From a virus, in IMG/VR virus record IMGVR_UViG_3300034101_002296, positions 1 to 64,000 of that record: 64,000 nucleotides of DNA; one strand, given 5' to 3'. Under the pieces are notes generated by a model, which was given only the letters and a program-made list of their open reading frames with translations, made no database searches and was not told the DNA's origin. Below, in pieces: positions 25,447-34,714 of the stretch. The first letter of the stretch is position 1. Every line of letters starts with the position of its first letter. Made by a program: the position numbers and the translations under genes.

Positions 25447-25935
25447 ATGTCAATTGATTTAACAACCTTGATAGATTGTTCAGCTATAAATATATCAAAT
25501 ACTACCTATAATCATAGTATCCATTTTAAGAAGCTAGATAAAAATGCTATAGCTCCATCTAAGGCTAATCATACAGATGCTGGCTATGATTTATATGCCC
25601 TAGAGGATTGCATAATACCATCACAGAATAGATTGATGATTAAAACTGGAATATCTATGGCAATTCCAGATGGCTATGTTGGTTTAATATGGCCTAGATC
25701 TGGATTGGCTGTTAAGCACGGGCTTGATACTATGGCTGGAGTGGTTGATAGTGGTTATCGTGGCGAAGTGTGTGTTGTGTTACAAAATCATGGATATGAA
25801 CCATATAATGTTAAGGCTGGGGATAGAATAGCACAAATATTATTTCAATCTATTTTATCTGTACAAATGATAGAGACTGAGGAATTAAATAATTCTGACA
25901 GAGGACAGTCTGGTTTTGGCAGTAGCGGAAATTAA
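25447..25935 (+). CDS. dut: dUTPase (trimeric type)
   Basis: Converts dUTP to dUMP and pyrophosphate, keeping uracil out of DNA and feeding ThyX. All five motifs of the trimeric family are present in order: HTDAGYDLYA, PRSGLAVKHGLD, AGVVDSGYRGEV, AGDRIAQILF and RGQSGFGSSG. The 162-residue length is normal, with about 30 extra residues at the N-terminus. GGAGA precedes the ATG. It directly follows the ribonucleotide reductase gene. Confidence 0.95.
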   Translation: MSIDLTTLIDCSAINISNTTYNHSIHFKKLDKNAIAPSKANHTDAGYDLYALEDCIIPSQNRLMIKTGISMAIPDGYVGLIWPRSGLAVKHGLDTMAGVVDSGYRGEVCVVLQNHGYEPYNVKAGDRIAQILFQSILSVQMIETEELNNSDRGQSGFGSSGN

Positions 25936-25937
25936 AT

Positions 25938-27035
25938 ATGTCTCAAAATAGAGTTTTCTATGCCTGTCAGGCTGTACTGTATAGAAAACGAAATACTAAA
26001 TCTGGTGGAACTTATGCATACTTAGATGGCGCTCAGTCAGTTGGCGTAAGTAGCACTAGCGAATCTTCATCTATAGTAGACATTGGTAGATTTCAAAGAA
26101 GGTTTCGTTTTGAAAATAAGAACCGTACTCATGAAATTAATATTTCTAGAATAATACCAAGGGGTGGACAATTATTCTACTATGATGAAAGTTCTAGTAC
26201 TAATTATAATCAGTGTCATCTACTATCTAATACAAATCTAGGATGTCAAGGATCAGACACATATACTAATAGTAGTGGATTAAAAAATTATGATATTATA
26301 ATAGTATATGGAGAAGATGATGTATCTTTAATACAAGATAGTGCAACACTGACAAAAGTGTCATATAAAAATTGCCTACTAACAAATATATCATATGATA
26401 TTGGTGTTGATCAAATCACAGAAACAATTACACTTATTAGTAATATTGTAAAATATGATGATGGCGATATTGATGCTTTACCCGATTCAGCTCAAGATGG
26501 AGATATTCTAAAAAGACAGCATATTAAAATGTCTTCTACTATCTTGCCAGAAGAAGCCAATCAAATTTTTAAATTGAATAGTCCACTATCTATAGACAAT
26601 AAAGATGTATTTGGTTTACAGTCAATACAAATTGAAGCTACAATAGATTATACAGAACTAAATGATATTGGTATTTGGAGAGGGGCAAATGATGAAACAG
26701 ATGTCAATCTCTGGAAGTTTGTGAACTTACCAATCAGTATAACCTGTTCATTGGTAGGTGTTATTAGAAGTATATACCTATATCAAGATATATTGCGCTT
26801 AGATAAAACATTCGAAGAAAACAAACAAATAAAAATTGTAGCTGATGCTTTAGGCAGTCAATATTTTGTGTGGGATTTAGGGACGAAAAACTACCTAGAT
26901 AATATCTCTACTTCTGGTGGAGATACCGGTGGAGGTAATGTGGAACTAACACTGTCATATAAAAATGATTATAGTGATTTAGTACAATACAAAGGTGCTA
27001 CTATTCGTTCAATCTCAAACACTGGGCCATATTAA
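25938..27035 (+). CDS. Putative virion or tail-tube-like protein, 365 aa
   Basis: Not firmly recognised. The protein is beta-rich. The region CLLTNISYDIGVDQITETIT near residue 150 resembles the core strands of phage tail tube proteins, in which a hydrophobic strand leads into a TEs-T segment. A Gly-rich stretch lies near the C-terminus. No transmembrane segment or signal is seen. It sits between dUTPase and PhoH, an odd place for a tail gene, so the call is cautious. Confidence 0.5.
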   Translation: MSQNRVFYACQAVLYRKRNTKSGGTYAYLDGAQSVGVSSTSESSSIVDIGRFQRRFRFENKNRTHEINISRIIPRGGQLFYYDESSSTNYNQCHLLSNTNLGCQGSDTYTNSSGLKNYDIIIVYGEDDVSLIQDSATLTKVSYKNCLLTNISYDIGVDQITETITLISNIVKYDDGDIDALPDSAQDGDILKRQHIKMSSTILPEEANQIFKLNSPLSIDNKDVFGLQSIQIEATIDYTELNDIGIWRGANDETDVNLWKFVNLPISITCSLVGVIRSIYLYQDILRLDKTFEENKQIKIVADALGSQYFVWDLGTKNYLDNISTSGGDTGGGNVELTLSYKNDYSDLVQYKGATIRSISNTGPY

Positions 27036-27036
27036 A

Positions 27037-27708
27037 ATGAGAAAAAAAAGAACAACAGATTCTAATAAAGAAAAAAAGCCACCATTAAGAAAAGTATTCA
27101 AACCTAAAACACAAAATCAAGTAGACTATATTAGAACAATGTCTGAATGCGATATAACTTTTTGCGTAGGACCAGCTGGTAGTGGTAAAACAGCTGTGGC
27201 CGTTGGATTGGCATGTGAATATTTACTAACTAATAGAATTGAGAAAATTATTATTACTAGACCTGTTGTAGAATCTGGTCGTGGTTTAGGATATTTGCCG
27301 GGAACATTAACAGAAAAGGTATTACCATACTTAATACCCACGTTGGAAGAAATGAAACTATATTTAAGTACTGACACATTTAATAATTACAAGAATACCA
27401 ATGCCATAGAATTATGTCCACTAGAATATATGAGAGGAAGAAATTTTCATAATTCATTTATGATATTAGATGAAGCACAAAATGCTACATATGAACAGAT
27501 AAAAATGTTCTTAACAAGAATTGGAACACAATCTAAAGCGGTAATTAATGGCGATATCACACAAACGGATTTGAACGAACAGTCTGACGGCGGTTTAGAT
27601 GACTGCATAGAAAGACTTAGGGGCGTTGAAGGTGTTGGGATATGTAAACTATCATCAGAGGATATTGTAAGAAATAAAATTATTGCTAGAATTATTGCCA
27701 GACTTTAG
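27037..27708 (+). CDS. phoH: PhoH-like ATPase
   Basis: A 223-residue P-loop ATPase of the PhoH family, common in phages and proposed to act as an RNA helicase-like or stress-related ATPase. Walker A is CVGPAGSGKTAVAVG near residue 46, the TRP...GRGLGYLPGTLTEKV segment follows, and Walker B is FMILDEAQNAT near residue 143. The ATG at 27037 follows the previous stop by one base; an in-frame ATG at 26995 lies inside the upstream gene. Exact role in phages is not settled. Confidence 0.9.
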   Translation: MRKKRTTDSNKEKKPPLRKVFKPKTQNQVDYIRTMSECDITFCVGPAGSGKTAVAVGLACEYLLTNRIEKIIITRPVVESGRGLGYLPGTLTEKVLPYLIPTLEEMKLYLSTDTFNNYKNTNAIELCPLEYMRGRNFHNSFMILDEAQNATYEQIKMFLTRIGTQSKAVINGDITQTDLNEQSDGGLDDCIERLRGVEGVGICKLSSEDIVRNKIIARIIARL

Positions 27709-27739
27709 TATGTTGTGTGTTTTTTGATTATGATCTATC

Positions 27740-27745
27740 TATAAT
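27740..27745 (+). promoter_or_regulatory. Consensus -10 box (TATAAT) before zinc ribbon gene
   Basis: A perfect TATAAT lies in the 67-base gap after phoH, 31 bases upstream of the next start. No good -35 box is found at the normal distance; TTGTGT lies 21 bases upstream. It may be a promoter that needs an activator. Confidence 0.35.
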
Positions 27746-27775
27746 GAAGGACAAAGGAAGGTTACGGAGAGCTAT

Positions 27776-28117
27776 ATGCCAACATACGATTTTGAGTGTG
27801 AGCCATGTGCGTTTTATATAGAAATTAAACAGGGATTTAATGATCCCTCTACTCATACTTGCCCAATCTGTGGAAAAGAAACATTAGTTAAAGTTTTTAT
27901 TAATCCACCAGCAATCATGATAAGGGGAGAACCTGTAACAATTGCACAACTAGCAGATAGAAATACCCAAAAAATGGGAAAATATGAGTTACAAGATAAG
28001 AATGCTAAAAATAATATTCATCAAGCATCAGAAATCACAGAACAACGTAAACTTAATAGAAGAATTAATAAAATGACCCAACAAGAAAAAGTACGTTGGA
28101 TTAAAGATGGTGACTGA
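27776..28117 (+). CDS. FmdB-type zinc ribbon protein
   Basis: The first 45 residues form the FmdB-like zinc ribbon: MPTYDFECEPCAF followed by THTCPICGKETLVKVF, with four Cys ligands. The rest is a basic helical tail. Such ribbons occur in small regulatory proteins of bacteria and phages. A TATAAT box and GGAGAG lie upstream. It overlaps the next gene by one base. Confidence 0.75.
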   Translation: MPTYDFECEPCAFYIEIKQGFNDPSTHTCPICGKETLVKVFINPPAIMIRGEPVTIAQLADRNTQKMGKYELQDKNAKNNIHQASEITEQRKLNRRINKMTQQEKVRWIKDGD

Positions 28118-28347
28118 TGAATCATAATTTGAGTAATAGAAAAGAACACCCACATCATGTCACTATTACAATGAAAATTGATATTAGAAAGATATTACCA
28201 GATGGAACGCTTGATCAACAAGTATTAGGAAATAAACTTCTATCTGATTATGGTATATCAAATAAAGCACAATTTTATTTTTCTGCCGTGTCAGAGGCAG
28301 AAGCAATTAAATATCTTAAACAAAAATTGGAGAGATTAAATGGCTAG
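28117..28347 (+). CDS. Hypothetical protein, 76 aa
   Basis: Not recognised. Short alpha/beta protein with HHVTITMKIDIRKILPDG and a helical C-terminus (AEAIKYLKQKLERL). Overlaps both neighbours by one to eight bases within the early or replication operon. Confidence 0.55.
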   Translation: MNHNLSNRKEHPHHVTITMKIDIRKILPDGTLDQQVLGNKLLSDYGISNKAQFYFSAVSEAEAIKYLKQKLERLNG

Positions 28348-28681
28348 GTGGGAAAATGAAGATGTAAGTGATCTAAATTTACCAGATCCAGTACATCTTG
28401 TCAGGACTTTCTTTGACAAAAACGCCAAAGAGACTAATAATGAAGAAGTAGCATTCGCCAAAAAAACAATTAATGACGATAAAGAATTATATTATATTAA
28501 ATATGCGCGTGGAGAGATTATAGATCCACATCATATAGATAGTAGCATACGCAATACTACATATCCAAAAATATTCAAAAAGGTTAATAAACAGGCATTC
28601 GATTCATATATAAAATTTCTTCAAACAAAAAATCGTTTATACTTTACAATGGCAAGAAGAATAGTAATGGAGCAAATATAA
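28340..28681 (+). CDS. Hypothetical protein, 113 aa
   Basis: Not recognised. A charged, soluble helical protein (DPVHLVRTFFDKNAKE). It overlaps the upstream gene by 8 bases and the downstream gene by one base, which supports translation as part of the operon. Confidence 0.55.
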   Translation: MARWENEDVSDLNLPDPVHLVRTFFDKNAKETNNEEVAFAKKTINDDKELYYIKYARGEIIDPHHIDSSIRNTTYPKIFKKVNKQAFDSYIKFLQTKNRLYFTMARRIVMEQI

Positions 28682-28995
28682 TGAGAAAAGGACCACTATC
28701 TAAAGCAGATAAAGAATTTATTGACGCTAATAGATCTAATATGACACTAGTTGAACTAGCCTCTAAATTACAAAGATCAGATAAGGTTGTTGAGACATAT
28801 TTGAAAACACTTACTCCTACAACTGATACCAATAATGGTGGTTCAGATATAAATCTATACGCAAGAAACAAAGAGCGTGGTGTAGTTGTTATGACAGAAT
28901 CTGCTTCAATGTCAGCGGATGAAAAAAAGACTAAATTAGATGTATACTCATCTAGAAAATATAGAGATGTAATTCATAAAATTCGGGAGGATTGA
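28681..28995 (+). CDS. Helix-turn-helix-like small protein, 104 aa
   Basis: The first 45 residues (LSKADKEFIDANRSNMTLVE, then LASKLQRSDKVVETYLK) look like a helix-turn-helix of the type that reads DNA or counts as a sigma-like region 4 module. The C-terminus is charged. It may be a regulator of nearby genes. Evidence is limited to the helical pattern. Confidence 0.5.
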   Translation: MRKGPLSKADKEFIDANRSNMTLVELASKLQRSDKVVETYLKTLTPTTDTNNGGSDINLYARNKERGVVVMTESASMSADEKKTKLDVYSSRKYRDVIHKIRED

Positions 28996-28996
28996 T

Positions 28997-29503
28997 ATGA
29001 TTTGCAAAAGTATAGATGGATACATGGAAAAATTATGCTATCATGATCTTATGATCAGTTGGCAAATTACTCTTAATGATGGCACAAAAGCTTATGGAGA
29101 TTATGACAGAGAAGGATTTGATAATCCTTGGATTAGACTTAAAAGATATTGTGCAGAGAATGATGTATATCCAGTAAAGGTGGAATTACATATGTTTGGT
29201 GCGCCTCATGAGATTTTCTTTGAAGATGAAGAAGGTCTAGATGGCGTGTTTGTTATGCGTGGCATGGCTAAAGATCAAGCAATGGATGGAAGTCATTCAC
29301 AGTCTTTTCAAACAATAACAGTTGGACTTTTAAGAGATGACTGTTCTTGTATAGATGTTGCAAAATATACTTGGCCTATTAGTCAGTTTGAAAAAAGACA
29401 TAGTACTAGAGTATTGACAGAAGAAAATGTTGCAAGCATGTTATTTAAAAATGGATCAAAAAAACGAGAACATCCAGAAATACAAAAGTTGCTCAACGGG
29501 TGA
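28997..29503 (+). CDS. Phage hypothetical protein, 168 aa
   Basis: Not recognised. A soluble alpha/beta protein with ISWQITLNDGTKAYGDYDRE near the N-terminus and WIRLKRYCAEN. GGGAGG precedes the ATG. Its last 53 bases overlap the next gene in another frame. Confidence 0.55.
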   Translation: MICKSIDGYMEKLCYHDLMISWQITLNDGTKAYGDYDREGFDNPWIRLKRYCAENDVYPVKVELHMFGAPHEIFFEDEEGLDGVFVMRGMAKDQAMDGSHSQSFQTITVGLLRDDCSCIDVAKYTWPISQFEKRHSTRVLTEENVASMLFKNGSKKREHPEIQKLLNG

Positions 29504-29930
29504 ACCCTGTACCGCAGCACAATATATAGCTGAATTGGTGTGTATTAGGAAAAGAGAAAAAGATAATACTGGTAATCTAGAATATAAATTTTGGAATAAA
29601 TCGCAAAAGGACGAGTATCAGATACAAATCCGAGTTGCCAATAAATTAATAAATAAATATTCAATAGAAGCAGTATTACATTATTTAAATACGGCACACG
29701 GTAAAAAAACATACTCGTTAGGTTTTTTACATTCATCTAAAAAATTTGTATTGATTTCTAAATATGTTGAAGATTATATTAAAATCAGTTTTGAAATAAC
29801 AGAAGCTGAAAAACAAAAACCAAAAAAGACTCTTGACACAGCAAACATTGACAAATTAGAATATACAACCAGACCAAAAAATTTAAAAACTACACTCTTG
29901 AATAAGATTAGGAAAGCACAAAATGGCTAA
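29451..29930 (+). CDS. Phage hypothetical protein with Cys motif, 159 aa
   Basis: Not recognised by name. The segment KSCSTGEPCTAAQYIAELVC and YKFWNKSQKDEYQIQIRVAN are typical of a small protein seen near recombination genes in large phages. A lysine-rich C-terminus follows. The start at 29451 is a compromise; it overlaps the upstream gene by 53 bases, and no better start is visible nearer. It overlaps the RecA-like gene by 8 bases. Confidence 0.55.
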   Translation: MDQKNENIQKYKSCSTGEPCTAAQYIAELVCIRKREKDNTGNLEYKFWNKSQKDEYQIQIRVANKLINKYSIEAVLHYLNTAHGKKTYSLGFLHSSKKFVLISKYVEDYIKISFEITEAEKQKPKKTLDTANIDKLEYTTRPKNLKTTLLNKIRKAQNG

Positions 29931-31002
29931 AGAAAAAGATCCAGAATATCTTACAAAGATTCTAAAACAGTATGGTAATATTATATCTAATGGTCAGCAG
30001 ATCCTAGAGGAAAAACGTAACTACAAAGTTATATCTGTGAGTCCAGCCATAGATATTGCTTTAGGTGGAGGTATTCGTGAAGGAACTTGGCTCACACTTA
30101 CTGGAGATCCAAAAAGCGGTAAGACAACAACTGCAATGCAAATAGCATCTAATTGCCAAAAGGAGGGAAGACCGGTTATATATTTAGATGTTGAGGGCAG
30201 ATTGAAAGATATGAACTTTGAAGTAAGAGATTTAGATGCCTCAAAAATGAAAATTATACATCCAGAAGATAAACCACTACCAGCAGAGGATTTTTTAGAT
30301 GTGGCACATAAGTTAATGAGTCATCCAGATTATCATGGTGCGGTACTTATTATAGATTCTATATCCTCATTAATGCCAGCAAAAGAATTAGATGGAGATA
30401 TGACCCCCGGTAGGGCTGGATTACCAAAGATTCTATCTATCTTTACTAAAAAGATGGGTCAGCTCTTACCAAGACAACGTGGCTTAATAATAGCAATTAC
30501 ACACTTCATAGCAAACACAGCTGGATTTGGTGCCACTAAAATGGCTGATGGTGGTACAAAAATTCAATATCAAGCAGATACAAGAATGGAAATCAAGAGT
30601 GGTGGAGAAAAGCTATCCGCTGTAACTCCTTGGACTAATAATAATCAAGAAAGAATTGGTCAGGTTGTGAACTGGAAAATTTTATGTTCATCGATGGGGC
30701 CACCCGGTGGACAAGTACAAAGTTGGATTAGATATGGTCATGGAATTGATAAAGTGCAAGAGGTATTGATTCTTGCTCTGGATCTTGGTATGATAGATAA
30801 GGCCGGTGCATGGATGACATGTTCCTTTATGGGGCAGCATAAAGACTTAATTAAGAAGATAAAACCAGATTTGGATATCGAAGATAGCGAAGCGATAGAA
30901 AAGGCTTTTAAGTTTCAAGGACAAGATAACCTATATCAATTTTTAGTATCTAATCCAGAAGTAGTGTCAATATTGGAAAATAATATTAAGTGTGTGATAT
31001 GA
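29923..31002 (+). CDS. RecA-like recombinase
   Basis: A 359-residue RecA/UvsX-type ATPase that would form filaments on single-stranded DNA and promote strand exchange. Walker A is GDPKSGKTTT at residues 61-70, and VIYLDVEGR holds the catalytic Glu region. Walker B is VLIIDSISSLMP near residue 140, followed by an ITHFIANTAGFG loop. The C-terminus is acidic and helical. It shares an operon with nucleases, helicase and primase, as in other large phages that couple recombination to replication. Confidence 0.88.
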   Translation: MAKEKDPEYLTKILKQYGNIISNGQQILEEKRNYKVISVSPAIDIALGGGIREGTWLTLTGDPKSGKTTTAMQIASNCQKEGRPVIYLDVEGRLKDMNFEVRDLDASKMKIIHPEDKPLPAEDFLDVAHKLMSHPDYHGAVLIIDSISSLMPAKELDGDMTPGRAGLPKILSIFTKKMGQLLPRQRGLIIAITHFIANTAGFGATKMADGGTKIQYQADTRMEIKSGGEKLSAVTPWTNNNQERIGQVVNWKILCSSMGPPGGQVQSWIRYGHGIDKVQEVLILALDLGMIDKAGAWMTCSFMGQHKDLIKKIKPDLDIEDSEAIEKAFKFQGQDNLYQFLVSNPEVVSILENNIKCVI

Positions 31003-31403
31003 ACATATTAGGACTAGATGGTAAAAACTATAGTTGGAACCCGTCTGCAAATCAAGCAGACACAGAAAATAGATCATCATTACATATGATGGCAAAAGAC
31101 TTATTGAATGAACTATTTCCACATGATAGAGTTTTAGAAGAGGTATCTTTACCCGGAAGTAAGACAAAGTACAGAAACACTGTATTGAGAGCCGATTTTT
31201 TCATACCAAATAGAAATTTGATCATAGAAGTTCATGGAGAGCAGCATTACAAATTCAATAAATTCTTCTTCAAAAACAAGTTACATTTTTATCGTGCAAA
31301 AGCCAGAGATAATGATAAAAGAGAGTGGTGTGATATTAATTCCATCAAGTTAGTTGAACTAAATTATAATGAGGATATAAATGAATGGAGAAGAAAGATT
31401 TGA
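30999..31403 (+). CDS. VSR/DUF559-type endonuclease-like protein
   Basis: A 134-residue protein of the restriction-endonuclease-like fold. Residues near 65-85, RADFFIPNRNLIIEVHGEQH, give the D...E-x-H...H pattern of DUF559/VSR-type nucleases; a C-terminal REWC...LVELNYNED strand completes the fold. It starts in an ATGA overlap with the recA-like gene. A role in DNA repair or processing is likely. A free-standing homing function is a less likely alternative. Confidence 0.7.
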   Translation: MNILGLDGKNYSWNPSANQADTENRSSLHMMAKDLLNELFPHDRVLEEVSLPGSKTKYRNTVLRADFFIPNRNLIIEVHGEQHYKFNKFFFKNKLHFYRAKARDNDKREWCDINSIKLVELNYNEDINEWRRKI

Positions 31404-31851
31404 AGTATTCAAATCTTCTATTGAAGATTGGATTAATTTGCATGGCATTCAAGCTGTCAAACCTAATCCCGCGATAGATGAAATATTGAATATTGGTAGG
31501 GATCAACTCAGAAAATTAACTCATAATCAATGCCTAGAGTATGCATATGAATTATATGCATATAGTGAATATTTAGATAGTTTATTGTGCAAAGAGCAAA
31601 TTGCCTTCGATTGGGCTGATGATAGCATATGGTATGTGATTGCAGACAAGATAGATCAGTACGGAGATAAATATACAAAATGGCAAGAGAAGTACTTTAA
31701 AGCAGTTAAGGAAAATCCATTAGCAACACAAATTGTTAAAGTAAAAACTTATTCTAGTGCTAGAATCAAGGTATTACAAAATAAAATCAGCACTATCAAA
31801 AAGATGTCAGAAATATTATCTAGTTTAGCTAAGAGGAAATATAATGAATAA
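31381..31851 (+). CDS. Phage hypothetical helical protein, 156 aa
   Basis: Not recognised. Almost entirely helical, with QCLEYAYELYAYSEYLDSLL in the middle and a basic C-terminal half. It lies between the nuclease and the zinc ribbon gene upstream of the helicase. A helicase loader or replication accessory role is possible by position but not shown. Confidence 0.55.
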   Translation: MNGEERFEVFKSSIEDWINLHGIQAVKPNPAIDEILNIGRDQLRKLTHNQCLEYAYELYAYSEYLDSLLCKEQIAFDWADDSIWYVIADKIDQYGDKYTKWQEKYFKAVKENPLATQIVKVKTYSSARIKVLQNKISTIKKMSEILSSLAKRKYNE

Positions 31852-32245
31852 AACAGAACACATAAAGAACCTATTAAAAAAAGCAATAGAAACAAATGAC
31901 GAAGAACTAATTGCACTAGCAAGTTCTTTAATGTCTGAACAAGACATAGCAGCACCAATAGAGAAAAAAGACGACAATAATGAATTCATCTTCACTATGC
32001 CAAAATCACAGAATGACAACAAAAGAGGGGTGCCTGTAAATGCCATCAAGAAACGTGTAAATACGTTTCAAGATGATGGAATAGAAGCCAAAGATATTAC
32101 TACACCAGATATAAAGCCAACAGAAAGAAAGCGACCAAGGTTTCAACCAATATATCAAACTTGTCAAAAGTGCAATAAATCAATTCAGACTCATCCAACA
32201 CATAAAAGAGATTTCTTTATCTGCGATAGATGTATAGGTAAATAA
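31844..32245 (+). CDS. Zinc ribbon replication-operon protein, 133 aa
   Basis: The N-terminal two thirds are polar and helical. The C-terminal segment has a zinc ribbon: YQTCQKCNKSIQTHP followed by FFICDRCIGK, two CxxC pairs. It overlaps the helicase gene by one base. It may bind DNA or act as a replisome adaptor; the family is not recognised. Confidence 0.6.
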   Translation: MNKTEHIKNLLKKAIETNDEELIALASSLMSEQDIAAPIEKKDDNNEFIFTMPKSQNDNKRGVPVNAIKKRVNTFQDDGIEAKDITTPDIKPTERKRPRFQPIYQTCQKCNKSIQTHPTHKRDFFICDRCIGK

Positions 32246-33705
32246 TGCAAAAGAAAAGCTTGCTAGAAAATGCTGCATCTGAAAGAGCCGTATTGGCTGG
32301 ATTATGCCAATATGGCTTAGATGTGTATCTCAATATAGACTTTGTTGATACCGACCATTTTCATAATAGCACCAATCAACTTATATTCAGTTGCTTAAAG
32401 GCCATAATAAACAATAATATCAAAGTTGATTTAACATCAATTCTATCTGCCGCTAGTGATCTAGGTATTTCTGAAAAGATTAATACTAAAGATGAAATAG
32501 GTTTCATTAGATCATTATTTAATTTCCCTATTCATAAAGAAAATGTTTCCATACATGCAGCTAAAATCGCTAAATTAAAATTAGCTAGAGATCTAAAGCA
32601 AACTCTTAAAGTTTGCTCTGAGAGACTAGAGACTATAAACGGTGAAGAAGATATCATGGATATGATATCTAGTATAGAAGAGCCAATATTAGATGCAACG
32701 TCTAGTATTTATCAATCATCTAATAAGTCTACTGAAATCATAGGATCAAATATAGAAGAGTATATTACATACCTATGCGACAATCCATCAGATTTTGCAG
32801 GTATTCCAACAGGCTTTAGTAGATATGATTTAGCCATAGGTGGTGGCTTGCGTAGAAAATGCGTAGATTTAATTGCCGCCAGACCAAAAATTGGTAAATC
32901 AATGTTTGGTGATGCTGTAGCTTTAAATGTATCCAAAGGACTTAAAATACCAGTTCTTATGCTCGATACTGAAATGTCAAAGGAAGATCATCTCAATCGC
33001 ATGATAGCAAATTTGAGCGGTGTAGAAATTAATAAGATATCTACTGGAAAATTTGGACAATGTGAATTAGATAAAGAGAAGGTATATAAGGCAGCAGAAG
33101 AACTTAAAAGTATTCCATATCACTACATCAGTATTGCTGGTCAGCCATTTGAAAATATAATATCAATCATGAGAAAATGGATATATCAATATGTAGGATT
33201 TAATGAGGATGGCTCTACTAAAGACTGTTTAATAATATATGACTATCTAAAATTAATGGGATCAGAAACAATAAACAATTCTATGCAAGAATATCAAGTT
33301 CTTGGTTTTCAAATTACTAAACTACATAATTTTTGCGTAAAGTATGATGTACCATGCCTTAGTTTTGTACAATTAAATAGAGATGGTATTACTAAGGAAT
33401 CTACAGATGTAGTTTCTGGATCAGATAGATTAATTTGGCTATGTACAAGTTTCTCAATATTCAAGCTAAAATCAGATGAAGAAATTGCTGAAGATAGGCA
33501 AGAAAATGGAAATCGTAAACTTGTACCAATCGTGTCAAGGCATGGTGGAGGACTAGATGATGGCGATTATATTAGCATGAAGATGTTTGGCTCTATTGGT
33601 AAAATAGAAGAAGGCAAGACTAGAAACGAAATACATCAAAAGGCAAAAAATAAACAAGAAGGATTTGAGATCGATGGAGAAATTGACTCAGAAACAGATA
33701 TATAG
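32245..33705 (+). CDS. dnaB: DnaB-like replicative helicase
   Basis: A 486-residue hexameric helicase that unwinds DNA ahead of the polymerase. The N-terminal domain (NAASERAVLAGLCQYG) is of DnaB type. The C-terminal RecA-like domain has GIPTGFSRYDLAIGGGL, Walker A RPKIGKSMFG near residue 213, a Walker B strand LIIYDYLKLMG near 330, and a late LSFVQLNR...VSGSDRL segment. The next gene is the primase, overlapping by 32 bases, the usual helicase-primase pairing. Length fits the family. Confidence 0.92.
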   Translation: MQKKSLLENAASERAVLAGLCQYGLDVYLNIDFVDTDHFHNSTNQLIFSCLKAIINNNIKVDLTSILSAASDLGISEKINTKDEIGFIRSLFNFPIHKENVSIHAAKIAKLKLARDLKQTLKVCSERLETINGEEDIMDMISSIEEPILDATSSIYQSSNKSTEIIGSNIEEYITYLCDNPSDFAGIPTGFSRYDLAIGGGLRRKCVDLIAARPKIGKSMFGDAVALNVSKGLKIPVLMLDTEMSKEDHLNRMIANLSGVEINKISTGKFGQCELDKEKVYKAAEELKSIPYHYISIAGQPFENIISIMRKWIYQYVGFNEDGSTKDCLIIYDYLKLMGSETINNSMQEYQVLGFQITKLHNFCVKYDVPCLSFVQLNRDGITKESTDVVSGSDRLIWLCTSFSIFKLKSDEEIAEDRQENGNRKLVPIVSRHGGGLDDGDYISMKMFGSIGKIEEGKTRNEIHQKAKNKQEGFEIDGEIDSETDI

Positions 33706-34714
33706 TATCTGTGTTAAATTGATAGACAATATTCCCAAAATATTGAATACATTTCAAATTGACTACATAGAATATCCAAATAGATTTTCATTTCCTTGTC
33801 CTGTGCATGGTGGTGATAATCCAGAGGGATGCAGTTTGTTTGTTGATGGCGATTCAGCTAAAGGTAATTGGAGATGCTGGACACATAATTGTCAAGAAGA
33901 ATATACTAGTAATATTTTTGGATTTGTTAGAGGGGCTATGTCTCACACACGAAGAAAAAAAATCTCATTAAATGAAACTCTATCATTTTGTGAAAATATA
34001 CTTGGCACAAAATTGAACCACTCTGATATAGAAATACCAACCAAAAATTTAGACATACTAGAAGTCTTTACAAAAAAACCACAAGATATAGGTAGTGAAT
34101 TATCTAGATCACAAGTTAGATTAAAACTAGATATACCATGCAAATACTTTATCAATAGAGGATTTCTACCAGAAACGTTAAACACATTTGATGTTGGTAT
34201 TTGTAAAGAAAAAAATAAACCTATGTCTGGCAGATCTGTAGTACCAATATATGATCAATCATATAAATATGTTGGATGTGCTGGTAGAGCATTGAACAAT
34301 GATTTGCAACCTAAGTGGTTATACAGTAAAGGCTTTAAAAAAGCTGTGTTATATGGTATGCATATAGCTAAATATGATATATTACAAACTGGTAACATAA
34401 TTTTGGTAGAAGGTCAGGGTGATGTATGGAGGATGCACGAAGCTGGATATAAACAAACAGTAGGTATTTTTGGTTCCAGTATCAGTGATGATCAACTATT
34501 ACTAATGGAAAATAGTGGAGCATGTAATGTAATTATATTAACGGACTCAGATGATGCTGGTGATATGGCCTATAAACAGATAGTCAAAAAATGCGGTCGT
34601 AGATTTAATTATTATCGACCACGAATTTCAGCCAAAGATGCTGGCGATATGAAAATATCAGATCTACAGAAAGAACTAGCACCCCAACTAAAAGGAGTAA
34701 TTGATGCAAACTAG
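33674..34714 (+). CDS. DnaG-type primase (CHC2 zinc finger and TOPRIM)
   Basis: A 346-residue primase that makes RNA primers. The zinc finger is FPCPVHGGDNPEGC followed by WRCWTHNC near residues 36-73. The TOPRIM core has ILVEGQGDVWRM near residue 244 and LTDSDDAGDMAYK near 290, holding the metal-binding Glu and Asp residues. It is shorter than bacterial DnaG and lacks its C-terminal helicase-binding domain, as is usual in phages. The ATG at 33674 is preferred over an upstream in-frame TTG. Confidence 0.9.
   Translation: MEKLTQKQIYSICVKLIDNIPKILNTFQIDYIEYPNRFSFPCPVHGGDNPEGCSLFVDGDSAKGNWRCWTHNCQEEYTSNIFGFVRGAMSHTRRKKISLNETLSFCENILGTKLNHSDIEIPTKNLDILEVFTKKPQDIGSELSRSQVRLKLDIPCKYFINRGFLPETLNTFDVGICKEKNKPMSGRSVVPIYDQSYKYVGCAGRALNNDLQPKWLYSKGFKKAVLYGMHIAKYDILQTGNIILVEGQGDVWRMHEAGYKQTVGIFGSSISDDQLLLMENSGACNVIILTDSDDAGDMAYKQIVKKCGRRFNYYRPRISAKDAGDMKISDLQKELAPQLKGVIDAN

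Noticed and set aside
28997-29930. A programmed frameshift fusing the 28997 and 29451 genes.
   Set aside because: No slippery heptamer with a following structure was evident, and each product looks complete by itself.
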